Shown one piece after another: positions 33,517 to 43,136 of a stretch of 47,789 nucleotides of DNA. The position numbers and the translations under genes were made by a program. The notes below the pieces were generated by a model, which worked only from the letters and a program-made list of their open reading frames with translations, searched no databases and was not told the DNA's origin. Every line of letters begins with the position of its first letter. Within the stretch, counting starts at the first letter, position 1. This stretch comes from Pyrinomonadaceae bacterium (lineage in GTDB: Bacteria > Acidobacteriota > Blastocatellia > Pyrinomonadales > Pyrinomonadaceae). The DNA is taken from NCBI GenBank assembly GCA_025922875.1, contig JAICGZ010000010.1, forward strand, positions 1 through 47,789. Direction: 5' to 3'.

Positions 33517-36500
33517 TTACGGCGCTACACGGAAGATACCCCAGATTCCGCCATCAAACATGAGCGACGTCTGTGTGCGATAGAGGTAGTCGCCGGTAAT
33601 TCGGCGTGCACCGCCTGCACCATTCACTGGTATCACTTCATAGTGTGACGACGGTCCAATTCCATACTGAGCACCCTTGAACTCTGACAGAGGATTGTTG
33701 CCAATCACCTTGGATCTATTGGTATAAGGCTCCTCCTGCCAGAAGTGTCCATGTAGATTTAGCACGTTATTGCGTGCGTGACCATTGGCATTCAGAACTC
33801 GGAACCTGACCTGCTGGCCAGCACGAGCTGTGAACACCGGCGTCTGCGGATCGCCTCCAACCTGTGCGTTGGTTAGCACGTTGGTGAAGTCGAAATTGTT
33901 CGTGTTCTCAAACGAAGTCTGCGGAGGATAATTCATCCGTTTCCAAAGCGGCTCAGTGCGATAGTTAATCGCTTTCTGCGCCGAATCTTCGTTGTCTTCT
34001 GCTCCGTCCGGGCCACCAAGGTTTGGTACCGGACTGCCGTCCGCGAACCTCATGTTGATGTCCGTTTGGAGTTGCATTACGAATTCACGGAACGACGTGC
34101 CGTCGGATTTGGTGACTGTCGCTTGCGCGCGTGATCCCGCGTCCTCAATCCACGTGGATCCCTGAGGTTCGATGATTAGCGAACCAATCGCACCTTTATT
34201 GCTGTGCTTGATTGGGTCGGACGAGATCAGATTGGTTGCGCCAAACTCGATCGGGGTCGCAATCCGCTGGGAGCCATTGATAACAACGTCACCCGCGTAC
34301 CACGTGTACCTTACGATGCCGCCTGGTCCAACCGTCTGATTTGGATTAAAGCCAACGTTCTTCCCATCACTGTTTGCTACGTTATAAGCAAGCAGTTGCG
34401 GGTGCAAACCAACGTGGTTTGACGGTCTCACTTGATTAGCATTGAAGTGGTAGAGCAGGTTTGGCATCGTGTTGAAGCCGTCGAGATCCGCCAGTACCTT
34501 CGGTAGCTTGTTAATCAAAGCGAAGTTGATGCATTCACCGGCCCTTGCACGGACCACGAGCGGTTCAATCGGTACCCCAGCCTTCACCTTGCCGTAGGAG
34601 TCAAGGTCCGAACTGCGGAAGTACATGATCGCCGTCGGATCGTTGAGCGCTCCACCGTTACCAGCGCGGCTGTTGTATACGAGTTTACCTCCCGGCAATG
34701 CTGAGGCATTGACCGCGGTAACGCTGATGGTTCTCTTTGGTGCGTTCAGCGGACAGATCGCGGTTGGATCGGGCTTGCCAGTTGCGAAGTCAGTGGGGAG
34801 TGCAGTGACGATGGTTTCGGTAGTACCACCGAAAAGGGCACCCTCATTGAGCTTCGTGATCATGTCAGGAGACATGTACTTCGTGTCAGTTGTAGTCTTG
34901 AAATCAGTACTGATCGAAGTATCTGTTTTGTCTTCGTAGTCGGTTGCACCATTGGGAAAGTTTGTGTCGATAGGGAACGACGAATCGTTGATCGAGACGT
35001 CTGCTGCTCCCTCGAGGTTGTTGGGCAGCGTTATCAGGTCTGCTTGTTTTCCAGCCCGGCCATTGTAGACTCGCATGATTCCCCAAACGCCATTCCACTG
35101 GCCGTCAACAGACGCGTTGTTCTGGTAGAGGTAATCGACAAAGGGACGATTGCCCAGGATCGATTCCTTGCCTGTCAGAAATTCAAAGTGTTCAGAAATT
35201 CCGGCTACTTGCGAGTTCCTGTAACCGGAGTTGTTGACTGCAAGCGGGTCTTGCGGCGTACCGGGTTGGTGCAGCCACTTGTGACCGTTAATAGTCAGGT
35301 TGTGTGTTTCTTCGTGTGCTCCCACAAGTATGCGAATTTGAACCCGGTCATTTTCGTAGGCTCTCAGGAGCGGCGTGAATGGATCGCCGGGTTTCACTCC
35401 CTTAGTCAGTGCAGGATAGAAAGTCGGCTGCACGTTGAAGTCCGGGTCAGCGCGTGTGATGTTCGATTTGTAAACCTTTGATAGATCACCGGCAGCACCG
35501 CTGGCCTGAGTGTTGGTCGCCGGATTCCGCACGCGCAAAGGCACGGGCTCATTCCGGTAATTAACGCTCATGGTACCCGGGTCGGCGGCTGAGACTGCTT
35601 CCGGACATGGAGCCGGAACTCCGCCAGGACAAACAAAGCCGTTCTCAACGATGAAGGGCAAGCCAACCTCGTCTTTGATCGGCGGATTGATCACGCCTTT
35701 TGGATCGGCGATCGGATTACCATTGCCGTCAACGCCGGCGCCGGCTACATACGCGAGCTGGTAATCGGCGAATTCAAAGAGAAACTCGCGATGACTCTGT
35801 GACGGATCTTTCTCGATGATGGCCGCCTGCCAGCTTGTTGGTCCACCGTCAACGAGCCGTGTTCCCATGACTGCGCCCGTTTCCGGATCCTTCCAGACGG
35901 ACCCTGTAGGTTCGATTACCAGACCGGCATAGAGACCGCCCTGCTGGTGAGTCGATGGTCCGAAGTGATCGTGCGTAAACACCGTGCGAAGCGTACGGTC
36001 TATCTTGTTGTTATTAAGAACATCGTCGGCAAACCAGCGCTGTACCGTGGTCTGCGCGCCGAGAGTACCGAAGAATGGGTGAGCTTTCGCTGTCGGACAC
36101 GTAAACGTCCCGTCGCGAATATCGCCCGAATCTGTTCCGATGCATCTATTCTGTTTGCGAATGGCGTGAATGCGTTCGATTACTTCGTCGGGACTGAAGG
36201 TTCCGTCTTCGTAATTGAAGCCATTGCCTGAGCCGTCTGACGAAGTGACGTCAAACTTCACCAGGTGAATGTGTTGTCCAATGATGTCTGTCGGCGTACG
36301 AACCTGAAAATCGTCCTGTTCATACACACCGGGGACCAGGTTCGTGTGGTAGAAGGTGATGCAATCGTTGCTATTCGCGCGGAAGAAGAAGGGTTCCGGC
36401 GGTTTCTTTCCATTGATTGTCGGATCCACATCCGCCCACAGTGAAAGAATACGAGATTGCGGGAAGTGCCAGCCCGCCTTGTTCAATTTGATATCAAGTT

Positions 36501-38610
36501 GGAACGCAGCAGCTTTGTACGTGCGCGGAGTTCCTGTTGGAGTTCCACTGCTGGTGATGCAGGGATCGGCAAAAGGAGCGCCGGGCTTGCGCGGCAGTCC
36601 ATTCAACACGAAATTTGCCGGCGTGCCATCAGGCTTGAAGCTCGCGTGCAAACGTTGCTCGTGATAGACCATTGCGGCCAGCTCTGAAGCCGTGCCGGTT
36701 TCAGCGATTTTCTGTGCAACGGCAGTTATTAACTCTTTGCTGAAGTCGAGACGGTTCTCAACGCTGACGAACGTTCCGCCTACGATGATGTGTCTCGGCA
36801 AACCACCATCATCGATCGTGTCGAGCGGTGGCTTTGGTGGACGATGGCCTGCGACTGCCGGAACAAAGAAAGGATAACCGGGTAAAGCAGCCGTCGGCAT
36901 CGGAGCCATTGCCAGGGTCGGCAGTGGCACTATCGCGGGCGTCGGTGTGCCCGCCACGATTTCACCATCGGGTAAAGCGCGAGAACCCGGCACGGGAACG
37001 CCATTGGCATCCAGTACTGTGCCCGCTTCAAATACATCGTGTGCGCGCCACAGTTCCCACATGCCTTGTGCAAAGTGGGGATAAAAGTGGCAGTGGAAGA
37101 TGGAATCGCCGACGGTTTGATTACGGTTGCCCGTGCCGCCGTGGGTAATTTCAGTGGTGAATGCGTAACCTGGTCCAAGGCTCTGACTGTCGAGGTACGT
37201 TGAATTATCGTCGTCAGGTGTTTGTAACCATTGATGCGCATGCAGGTGGTGAACGTGATGCTCCTTTGGTCCCGCGTGCACGACTCTCATCTTCACGGGA
37301 TCTCCGAGATAGCTGTGATGCACGTTGGAAGGATCATCGGGATACAAGACTTTCGTCGCCTTTCTTCCCTTGATCAAATTACCCAGCTTGTCGGTCGCAT
37401 TAGCCGGCACGTCAACTATCTGTGCCGGATCGCCAACCGTCCATGACGAAAGGAAGAACTCCTCAAACTTGCACTCGGTGCAGTTGGCCATGGGGCCGAC
37501 TCCAAGCCGGTTCGCGAGAATTTCTGCGCCCGCGCCGGCTACGCCGTAGTTAATGCCGAATCCGTCTTTCACGCTGTAAAGCGTGTGTTTGAGAACTGGA
37601 TCCTCGAACTGCGGAAACGACTGCACGGCTTTGATTTCATCGTGATAGATCACGGTGAATTCTCTAAACGGACGTTCGCGATCTGGTTCGGTTGGATTCA
37701 CCTTGAAGGTCCCGGCCGGAAAACGTCCTTTGTTTGGCCCAGTGATGATCGCGTTCAGGTCGGTGTGCACGATCGTGTCGCCGTTAAGCATCTTTATAAT
37801 CGGCTTACCGGCCCTGGGATGTCCTACGGGATACACTGCGTCGTAATTGATAATCGGCTGGCCGCCGGGGGTTGTGCCGGTTTTCGCCAGGGTCATGTCC
37901 TCTGCGGTTAGCTGCGAGCGATACCACTCCGCTCCTTTGGGCTCGACGTTGACGCTCCCGAATAAACCCTGGGCCAACGAGCCGCCATCACCTTCGCCGC
38001 CTGTCGTAGCTGCGGTGCTGTACATCAGGTTGTTGCCTTCACGCGTAGCGGTAAGGGTGTAAATAGTCGAACCGCCTGGAGCAACAAGGCTCGGCGGATT
38101 ATTTCCGACATTCGATCCGTCGGAAGCGGAACTGCCGACCCACTCCATCCCGATGACGTGTATGCCGGCGGTGCGAGTTGCCGGTTGATCGTGAATCGGA
38201 GAGGACGACAGGAGATTAGTAAAGGTAATTCTCAGACAGTCGCCGCTATTCATTCTTAAGGCAATGGGCCGCGGCCGCTTGTTGGAACGCAACTGTACGT
38301 TCCCGGCGACAAGGCCCTTTGCCGCATCGATCGGTACGATGTCCTGTTTGAGCGCGTAGATCATACCGCCCGGATTAACTGCCCCGAGGCGGTTGTACGT
38401 GATTACCTGATCGAGCGCGACCACATCAGCCTTTATTATCCGGCTACAGACTGCTGTGGGCGTTGGCGTCGGAAGAGGCTCGACAGTTATATCGTCAATT
38501 ATTGGAGTCTGTGCCTGTGAGCCGGCCGCCGTTAGCAGCAACACAAGCAATGAGAACAAGAGCAGAAAGGAGAGCTTCCTCCTTCCACGTATGTAATGTT
38601 CGTTTTCCAT
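33517..38610 (-). CDS. Giant multicopper oxidase-like protein with three two-cupredoxin modules
   Basis: 1697 residues from the ATG at 38610 (GGAGGAAAAG upstream), with a signal peptide (SFLLLFSLLVLLLTAAGSQA) for export. Three repeats of an N-type plus C-type cupredoxin pair are visible, with GDC, NDC and GEC starts near 122, 749 and 1358 and the REF segments near 315, 938 and 1507. Copper ligands: His452, His457, His459 (HVHHLHAH) and the complete HCHxxxHxxxxM (His506-Cys507-His508...His512...Met517) in module 1; His780/His782 (HIHLVKF) and His880/His882 (THDHFG) in module 2; module 3 keeps only LHGH (1620-1622). It resembles large bacterial Mn(II)-oxidase-type MCOs such as MnxG. The substrate is unknown. 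SCO chaperones are encoded downstream. Confidence 0.85.
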   Translation of the reverse strand: MENEHYIRGRRKLSFLLLFSLLVLLLTAAGSQAQTPIIDDITVEPLPTPTPTAVCSRIIKADVVALDQVITYNRLGAVNPGGMIYALKQDIVPIDAAKGLVAGNVQLRSNKRPRPIALRMNSGDCLRITFTNLLSSSPIHDQPATRTAGIHVIGMEWVGSSASDGSNVGNNPPSLVAPGGSTIYTLTATREGNNLMYSTAATTGGEGDGGSLAQGLFGSVNVEPKGAEWYRSQLTAEDMTLAKTGTTPGGQPIINYDAVYPVGHPRAGKPIIKMLNGDTIVHTDLNAIITGPNKGRFPAGTFKVNPTEPDRERPFREFTVIYHDEIKAVQSFPQFEDPVLKHTLYSVKDGFGINYGVAGAGAEILANRLGVGPMANCTECKFEEFFLSSWTVGDPAQIVDVPANATDKLGNLIKGRKATKVLYPDDPSNVHHSYLGDPVKMRVVHAGPKEHHVHHLHAHQWLQTPDDDNSTYLDSQSLGPGYAFTTEITHGGTGNRNQTVGDSIFHCHFYPHFAQGMWELWRAHDVFEAGTVLDANGVPVPGSRALPDGEIVAGTPTPAIVPLPTLAMAPMPTAALPGYPFFVPAVAGHRPPKPPLDTIDDGGLPRHIIVGGTFVSVENRLDFSKELITAVAQKIAETGTASELAAMVYHEQRLHASFKPDGTPANFVLNGLPRKPGAPFADPCITSSGTPTGTPRTYKAAAFQLDIKLNKAGWHFPQSRILSLWADVDPTINGKKPPEPFFFRANSNDCITFYHTNLVPGVYEQDDFQVRTPTDIIGQHIHLVKFDVTSSDGSGNGFNYEDGTFSPDEVIERIHAIRKQNRCIGTDSGDIRDGTFTCPTAKAHPFFGTLGAQTTVQRWFADDVLNNNKIDRTLRTVFTHDHFGPSTHQQGGLYAGLVIEPTGSVWKDPETGAVMGTRLVDGGPTSWQAAIIEKDPSQSHREFLFEFADYQLAYVAGAGVDGNGNPIADPKGVINPPIKDEVGLPFIVENGFVCPGGVPAPCPEAVSAADPGTMSVNYRNEPVPLRVRNPATNTQASGAAGDLSKVYKSNITRADPDFNVQPTFYPALTKGVKPGDPFTPLLRAYENDRVQIRILVGAHEETHNLTINGHKWLHQPGTPQDPLAVNNSGYRNSQVAGISEHFEFLTGKESILGNRPFVDYLYQNNASVDGQWNGVWGIMRVYNGRAGKQADLITLPNNLEGAADVSINDSSFPIDTNFPNGATDYEDKTDTSISTDFKTTTDTKYMSPDMITKLNEGALFGGTTETIVTALPTDFATGKPDPTAICPLNAPKRTISVTAVNASALPGGKLVYNSRAGNGGALNDPTAIMYFRSSDLDSYGKVKAGVPIEPLVVRARAGECINFALINKLPKVLADLDGFNTMPNLLYHFNANQVRPSNHVGLHPQLLAYNVANSDGKNVGFNPNQTVGPGGIVRYTWYAGDVVINGSQRIATPIEFGATNLISSDPIKHSNKGAIGSLIIEPQGSTWIEDAGSRAQATVTKSDGTSFREFVMQLQTDINMRFADGSPVPNLGGPDGAEDNEDSAQKAINYRTEPLWKRMNYPPQTSFENTNNFDFTNVLTNAQVGGDPQTPVFTARAGQQVRFRVLNANGHARNNVLNLHGHFWQEEPYTNRSKVIGNNPLSEFKGAQYGIGPSSHYEVIPVNGAGGARRITGDYLYRTQTSLMFDGGIWGIFRVAP

Positions 38611-38979
38611 CTTCTTTTCCTCCAGACGGGTTCGGTAAGACTCGGTAAGCTGGTGGGCCCTATGGTCCAACCGGCGTACGGTGAACCCGACATTTAATCC
38701 GAAGGTGCATGAGAAAGACTGAGCACCTGATAGACTGCTATTGCGAGGCTGCAAGCCACCTTGCAATTTTCGTACGCAGCGTTGGTTCAGCCGTTTGGCT
38801 CAGCCTTTCATCAGCAGTGAGATAAGAGCCATGTAAAAAAAAAAGCGGAAACCTCCACAGTTGGTGCGCGCTTTTACCCAATTCGAGTTCGCAAAGAATA
38901 GATTCGAGAAAAAATTCGCACAGCACGACGTTTGCTAGGTGTGGTCCAAACTCGGTGACGCCGATAAAGGAGATGGATC
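38611..38979. promoter_or_regulatory. Divergent regulatory region between the oxidase and SurA-like genes
   Basis: 369 nt without a gene. It holds an inverted repeat, TGCAAG-CCAC-CTTGCA (38750-38765), two TCGGTAAG copies 10 nt apart (38632-38649), and an A10 run at 38835-38844. No reliable -35/-10 pair could be picked. Shared control of the oxidase and the SurA-like protein is possible. Confidence 0.3.
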
Positions 38980-39936
38980 ATGAGGAAAGTGATAACTGCA
39001 ATTATTCTAACGATGGTTTCGTTGCCGGCAGTGGGCTTGGCGCAAACTCAAATAGCCGCCGAAGATTGCGCCTGCGAGTCGCAAGTTTTACCAGCCACGC
39101 TGGCGATCGTAAACGGCGTGACGATTGGCCCACGCGACCTTGAAAAGTCGATTGGTGACTCGATTCGCGAGTTACAACAGCAGGTTATCGAGGCACGCAA
39201 GCGAGAACTCGATCTGATAATTAATTCGAAGCTGCTTGCTGCTGAGGCTGCTAAACGTGGTCTTACTACGACAAAGCTGCTCGAAATAGAGGTGGTCGCC
39301 AAAGTAAAGACGCCCACTGAGGCTGAAGTCCAGGTGTTTTATGATCAAAACAAACCGCGAATCCGTGATGACTTCAGCGCCGCCAAAGAAAATATCGTCC
39401 GCTATCTGATAGAAGAGCGACAGCGCCTCGAGGCAAAGAAATTTGCCGATGGACTACGCGCCGCCAGTAAGACAATTGTTAAGGCTGCTCAAGTTGCGCC
39501 GCCACGGAATGAAGCAGAACGCGCTCAGGTGATGGCCACCGTTAACGGCACAAACATCACAGCCGGAGACGTAGAAGATTCACTCAAGCCGTTGATTTCT
39601 GCTGTTCAGGGGCGGATTTACAAACTGCGGAAGGACGAACTTGACCTAAACATCAACGACACACTCCTGATGCAGGAAGCGCAAAAGAGAAAGATAACCA
39701 CAACTGCGTTGCTTGACGTTGAAGTTAAGCCGAGGCAGGTGACAGAAGAGCAGGCGCGTGTGTTTTTTGAAGAGAATAAGGAGCGTGTGAGCGGAGACTT
39801 CGCGCAAACAAAAGACGCGATCGTCGGCTATCTGCAACAGACGGAACTGCGTATTGCAGAGCGTGCGTTTATGGAGAAACTGCGCAGCGCGGCTACGATT
39901 CAGGTATTTTTGGCAGCGCCGGAAAAAGGAAAGTAG
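38980..39936 (+). CDS. SurA N-terminal-like chaperone with tandem domains
   Basis: A 318-residue exported protein with AAGGAG upstream and a signal peptide (MRKVITAIILTMVSLPAVGLAQ). Two homologous ~130-residue domains follow: VNGVTIGPRDLEKSIGDSI... LDLIINSKLLAAEAAKRGLT and VNGTNITAGDVEDSLKPLIS... LDLNINDTLLMQEAQKRKIT. Each matches the N-terminal helical part of SurA/PpiD-type chaperones; no rotamase catalytic domain is seen. It is probably a periplasmic holdase. A CAC motif (EDCACES) lies just after the signal. It is divergent from the large multicopper oxidase, so it might assist its folding, but this is only context. Confidence 0.75.
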   Translation: MRKVITAIILTMVSLPAVGLAQTQIAAEDCACESQVLPATLAIVNGVTIGPRDLEKSIGDSIRELQQQVIEARKRELDLIINSKLLAAEAAKRGLTTTKLLEIEVVAKVKTPTEAEVQVFYDQNKPRIRDDFSAAKENIVRYLIEERQRLEAKKFADGLRAASKTIVKAAQVAPPRNEAERAQVMATVNGTNITAGDVEDSLKPLISAVQGRIYKLRKDELDLNINDTLLMQEAQKRKITTTALLDVEVKPRQVTEEQARVFFEENKERVSGDFAQTKDAIVGYLQQTELRIAERAFMEKLRSAATIQVFLAAPEKGK

Positions 39937-39940
39937 GCAG

Positions 39941-39970
39941 TTTCGCGCAAAGGCGCATTTGCGCGAGAAA
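39941..39970. terminator. Short CGCAAAG-family hairpin between convergent genes
   Basis: TTTCGCGCAAA (39941-39951) and TTTGCGCGAGAAA (39958-39970) form a short stem around GGCGCA, one base from the RND stop and four after the SurA-like stop. It is the small relative of the hairpin at 28210-28285 and could act as a bidirectional terminator. Confidence 0.5.
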
Positions 39971-39971
39971 T

Positions 39972-42900
39972 CTACGTGAGCGATTCGGGCGCAGGTTGAG
40001 TCTCAACCACAGGAGTCGTCTGCGTGCGGCGCGAACGGAAGAACGAACTTCGATCCAGAACCTTCTCCTGAAACTGCTCGAGATACAGGTAAATAACAGG
40101 AGTGATGTAGAGCGTAATAAACTGCGAAACCACTAGCCCACCAACAACAACCAACCCCAACGGACGGCGGGAAGATCCATCAGCGCCATAACCCAACGCG
40201 ATCGGAATAGCGCCGAAGACCGCCGCCAGCGTCGTCATCAGAATCGGCCGGAAGCGGTCCATGCTCGCATCGTGGATGGCCTTGTCCGCAGCCTCACCTG
40301 CCTCAACGCGGTGACGCGCAAAGTCGACGATCATGATTCCGTTCTTCTTCACGATACCCATCAACATAAACATGCCGACGAACGCGTAGAGCGACGCCTC
40401 TTCGCCAAACACCATCAGCGTCAACAGTCCGCCAACGAGCGCGGTTGGTAGAGTCGAAAGCACAGTCAGCGGATGGACGTAACTTTCGTAAAGGATCGCG
40501 AGGATCACGTACATCACAAACACAGCCAGCGCCATCAGTATCGTCAGACTCCTGACGGTATTGCTGAACGTCTGCGCCTCGCCTTGCAGCTCAGCGCGTA
40601 TGCCGGGCGGAACGATCTGCGCCGCCACCTGGTTGATGTGATTCGTTGCATCGCCAAGCGCTACACCCGGCTTGAGGTTGAAAAACAGAGTCATGCTGGT
40701 GAACTGGTTGAGGTGATTCACCACTTGTGGGCCAAGCACGGATTTCCACGTGACCAGTTCGCTAAGCGGCACAAGCTTACTGCCGTCATCTGACTTAATG
40801 TAGAGCAGCGAAAGATCTTCCGGCTTCTCGCGCACGGGATCGTCCATCTCTAAGATGACCTGATACTGGTCCTCGGGCTTTTTAATCAGGTAGAGATAGT
40901 TTTGCGAGTAAGCATTGCGCAACAAGGTGAGAATCCGCGCCTCGGAAACACCATACGTCTTCGCTTCATCGCGCTTGATATCGATGTTTAAGTTTGGCGT
41001 GTTGTTGTAGAAGTCAGACGAAACCGTCAAAAACCCGGGATACTCCATGAGCTTGGCCATGAGCTTCTGGCCAGTGTCGTAAACCTGGTTGGGGTCCGCG
41101 CCCGAAACTGTGAAGGCGTATTGACCCTGGTTCTGGTTTGTAACGCCGGTGCTGATCTCCAACACGGGAAGCGGCCGCAGGAAAGTCATGATACCGGGAA
41201 TGGTGTTGAGCTGGCCCATCATCTCCGCCGTCACTTCTGCAATCGGCTTTCGTTTCTCGGGTGGCCCGACGAACGTAAAGGTGATGCCCTGGTTCGATGC
41301 GAGAAACCCGGTAGCGCCAGTCATCGTGAAGTCGGTGATGACGTTTGGATTCTGGTGCAACATCTCGTCGACGCGATCCTGGTACTCGCTCATCTGTTTT
41401 GGTGACGAACCTTCCGCGGCGATAAAAGCGCCGAAGATCACGCCACTGTCTCCCGGCGGCAGAAATGCTTTTGGAACCAGTAAAAACAGCCAGATCGTAC
41501 CCGCCAAACAAATTGCCCAAATCACAGGCGAGACCCAACGATGACGCAGGAACCACCAGAGTGATCCGCCGTAGAACGCCAGGATCCGTTTCTCGATTCC
41601 TCCGATGACACGTTCCATCCACGTTTTGCGCGAACCCTCACCGCGCTCTTTCAGCAGTCGCGCGCACATCAACGGAGTAAGCGTCAGCGACACAAGACCG
41701 GATGCAAGGATCGCGATCACGATCGTGATGGCGAACTCACGGAAAATTCGTCCCACCAATCCGGTCATGAACACCAGCGGTATGAACACAGCCGCGAGTG
41801 AAATCGTCATCGACATGATCGTGAAGCTGATTTCCTTCGCGCTGTTGATCGCCGCCTGGAAGGGGTGCTCGCCGCGCTCCATGCGCCGCACGGTGTTCTC
41901 GAGAAAGACGATCGCGTCGTCCACCAGGAATCCGATCGCCAGCGTCAACGCCATCAACGAAAGGTTGTCGAGGCTGTAACCAATCAGGCGCATCGCGATG
42001 AACGTGATGAGCAACGACAACGGTAGTGCGACCACTGGAATAAGTGTGTCAGTCACCCGGCCGAGAAAAGCAAAGATCACGATCACTACCAGCACGAATG
42101 CGATGACCAGCGTCACCTGCACGTCGGCGACTGAGTGGACGATGCTCGCCGAACGATCGTAGATCGGCATGATCCGGATTGAGCCGGGCAACTCCGAACT
42201 GAGCGCCGGCATAATTCCGTAAATCGACTTCGATACTTCCACCGCATTGGCGCCGGCGCGTCGATTGACCGCCACGATCACAGTCGCCGTCGGTACTGAA
42301 AACCCGCGCACCCAGAACCGCATGTTTACGCGTTCGTCCTGGACCGACTCTTTGACGGTCGCGACGTCGCGAAGATACACCGGCGCATTGTTCGTGCCGC
42401 CGACGATCAAATTGCTGTATTGATCAGCGGTTTCGAGTTGACCCTGCGGCCGCAGAATCGCGGTTCGAGAGGGACTGTCCAACTGGCCCGCGCCCGTGTA
42501 GCTTGTGCCATTCTTAATCGCGGTGCTGAGGTCGTCTATCGAGATACCACGCGCCCACATCGCCGCCGGATCCGCTTTGATGCGGATCGCCGATTTCGTC
42601 CCGTACACGTTGACCTGCGATACGCCCGGCAGAATGCTGATTCGCTGGCCCACCTGCGTGCTCGCATAGTCGTACAACTGGCCCGGCGTGACCGAATCGC
42701 TGGTCATCGCGATGTACATGATCGGCTGATCGTTGGGGTTGGTCTTTGAATAAGTGGGCGGCGAGGGCAGGTCCGCCGGAAGACTGCCGGTCGCCTGCGA
42801 GATCGCAGTCTGGACGTCCGTCGCGGCGGCATCGATGTTCTTCTCGAGAGCGAACTGAAGCGTAAGCGTCGCTACCCCCTGAGTGCTCTGCGAAGTTACT

Positions 42901-43136
42901 ACTTCCAGTCCATTGATCTGCATGAACTGGCGCTCGAGGGGCGTGGCGATATTGTTGGCGATGGTGTCCGGACTGGCGCCGGGATAACCAACCATCACCT
43001 GGATTACTGGATAATCGACGGCGGGCAGATCGTTTACAGGGAGCTGAAAATAACTCATCACCCCGAAAAGGATCACTGAAAGAGTCAGCACCGCCGTCAT
43101 TACGGGCCGGCGTATGAATGGTTCTGAGAGATTCAT
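39972..43136 (-). CDS. RND-family multidrug efflux inner-membrane pump (MdtB/AcrB-like)
   Basis: A 1054-residue RND transporter, full length. It starts MNLSEPFIRRPVMTAVLTLSV, as in MdtB/MdtC-type pumps, with 12 predicted helices, the proton-relay Asp pair in LAIGFLVDDAIVFLENTVRR and the two large periplasmic loops. It exports drugs or metabolites using the proton gradient with a membrane-fusion protein and an outer-membrane channel. Its start immediately follows the adaptor stop (TAAATG). No TolC-like gene is in the window, so the channel must be encoded elsewhere. The substrate range is unknown. Confidence 0.93.
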   Translation of the reverse strand: MNLSEPFIRRPVMTAVLTLSVILFGVMSYFQLPVNDLPAVDYPVIQVMVGYPGASPDTIANNIATPLERQFMQINGLEVVTSQSTQGVATLTLQFALEKNIDAAATDVQTAISQATGSLPADLPSPPTYSKTNPNDQPIMYIAMTSDSVTPGQLYDYASTQVGQRISILPGVSQVNVYGTKSAIRIKADPAAMWARGISIDDLSTAIKNGTSYTGAGQLDSPSRTAILRPQGQLETADQYSNLIVGGTNNAPVYLRDVATVKESVQDERVNMRFWVRGFSVPTATVIVAVNRRAGANAVEVSKSIYGIMPALSSELPGSIRIMPIYDRSASIVHSVADVQVTLVIAFVLVVIVIFAFLGRVTDTLIPVVALPLSLLITFIAMRLIGYSLDNLSLMALTLAIGFLVDDAIVFLENTVRRMERGEHPFQAAINSAKEISFTIMSMTISLAAVFIPLVFMTGLVGRIFREFAITIVIAILASGLVSLTLTPLMCARLLKERGEGSRKTWMERVIGGIEKRILAFYGGSLWWFLRHRWVSPVIWAICLAGTIWLFLLVPKAFLPPGDSGVIFGAFIAAEGSSPKQMSEYQDRVDEMLHQNPNVITDFTMTGATGFLASNQGITFTFVGPPEKRKPIAEVTAEMMGQLNTIPGIMTFLRPLPVLEISTGVTNQNQGQYAFTVSGADPNQVYDTGQKLMAKLMEYPGFLTVSSDFYNNTPNLNIDIKRDEAKTYGVSEARILTLLRNAYSQNYLYLIKKPEDQYQVILEMDDPVREKPEDLSLLYIKSDDGSKLVPLSELVTWKSVLGPQVVNHLNQFTSMTLFFNLKPGVALGDATNHINQVAAQIVPPGIRAELQGEAQTFSNTVRSLTILMALAVFVMYVILAILYESYVHPLTVLSTLPTALVGGLLTLMVFGEEASLYAFVGMFMLMGIVKKNGIMIVDFARHRVEAGEAADKAIHDASMDRFRPILMTTLAAVFGAIPIALGYGADGSSRRPLGLVVVGGLVVSQFITLYITPVIYLYLEQFQEKVLDRSSFFRSRRTQTTPVVETQPAPESLT

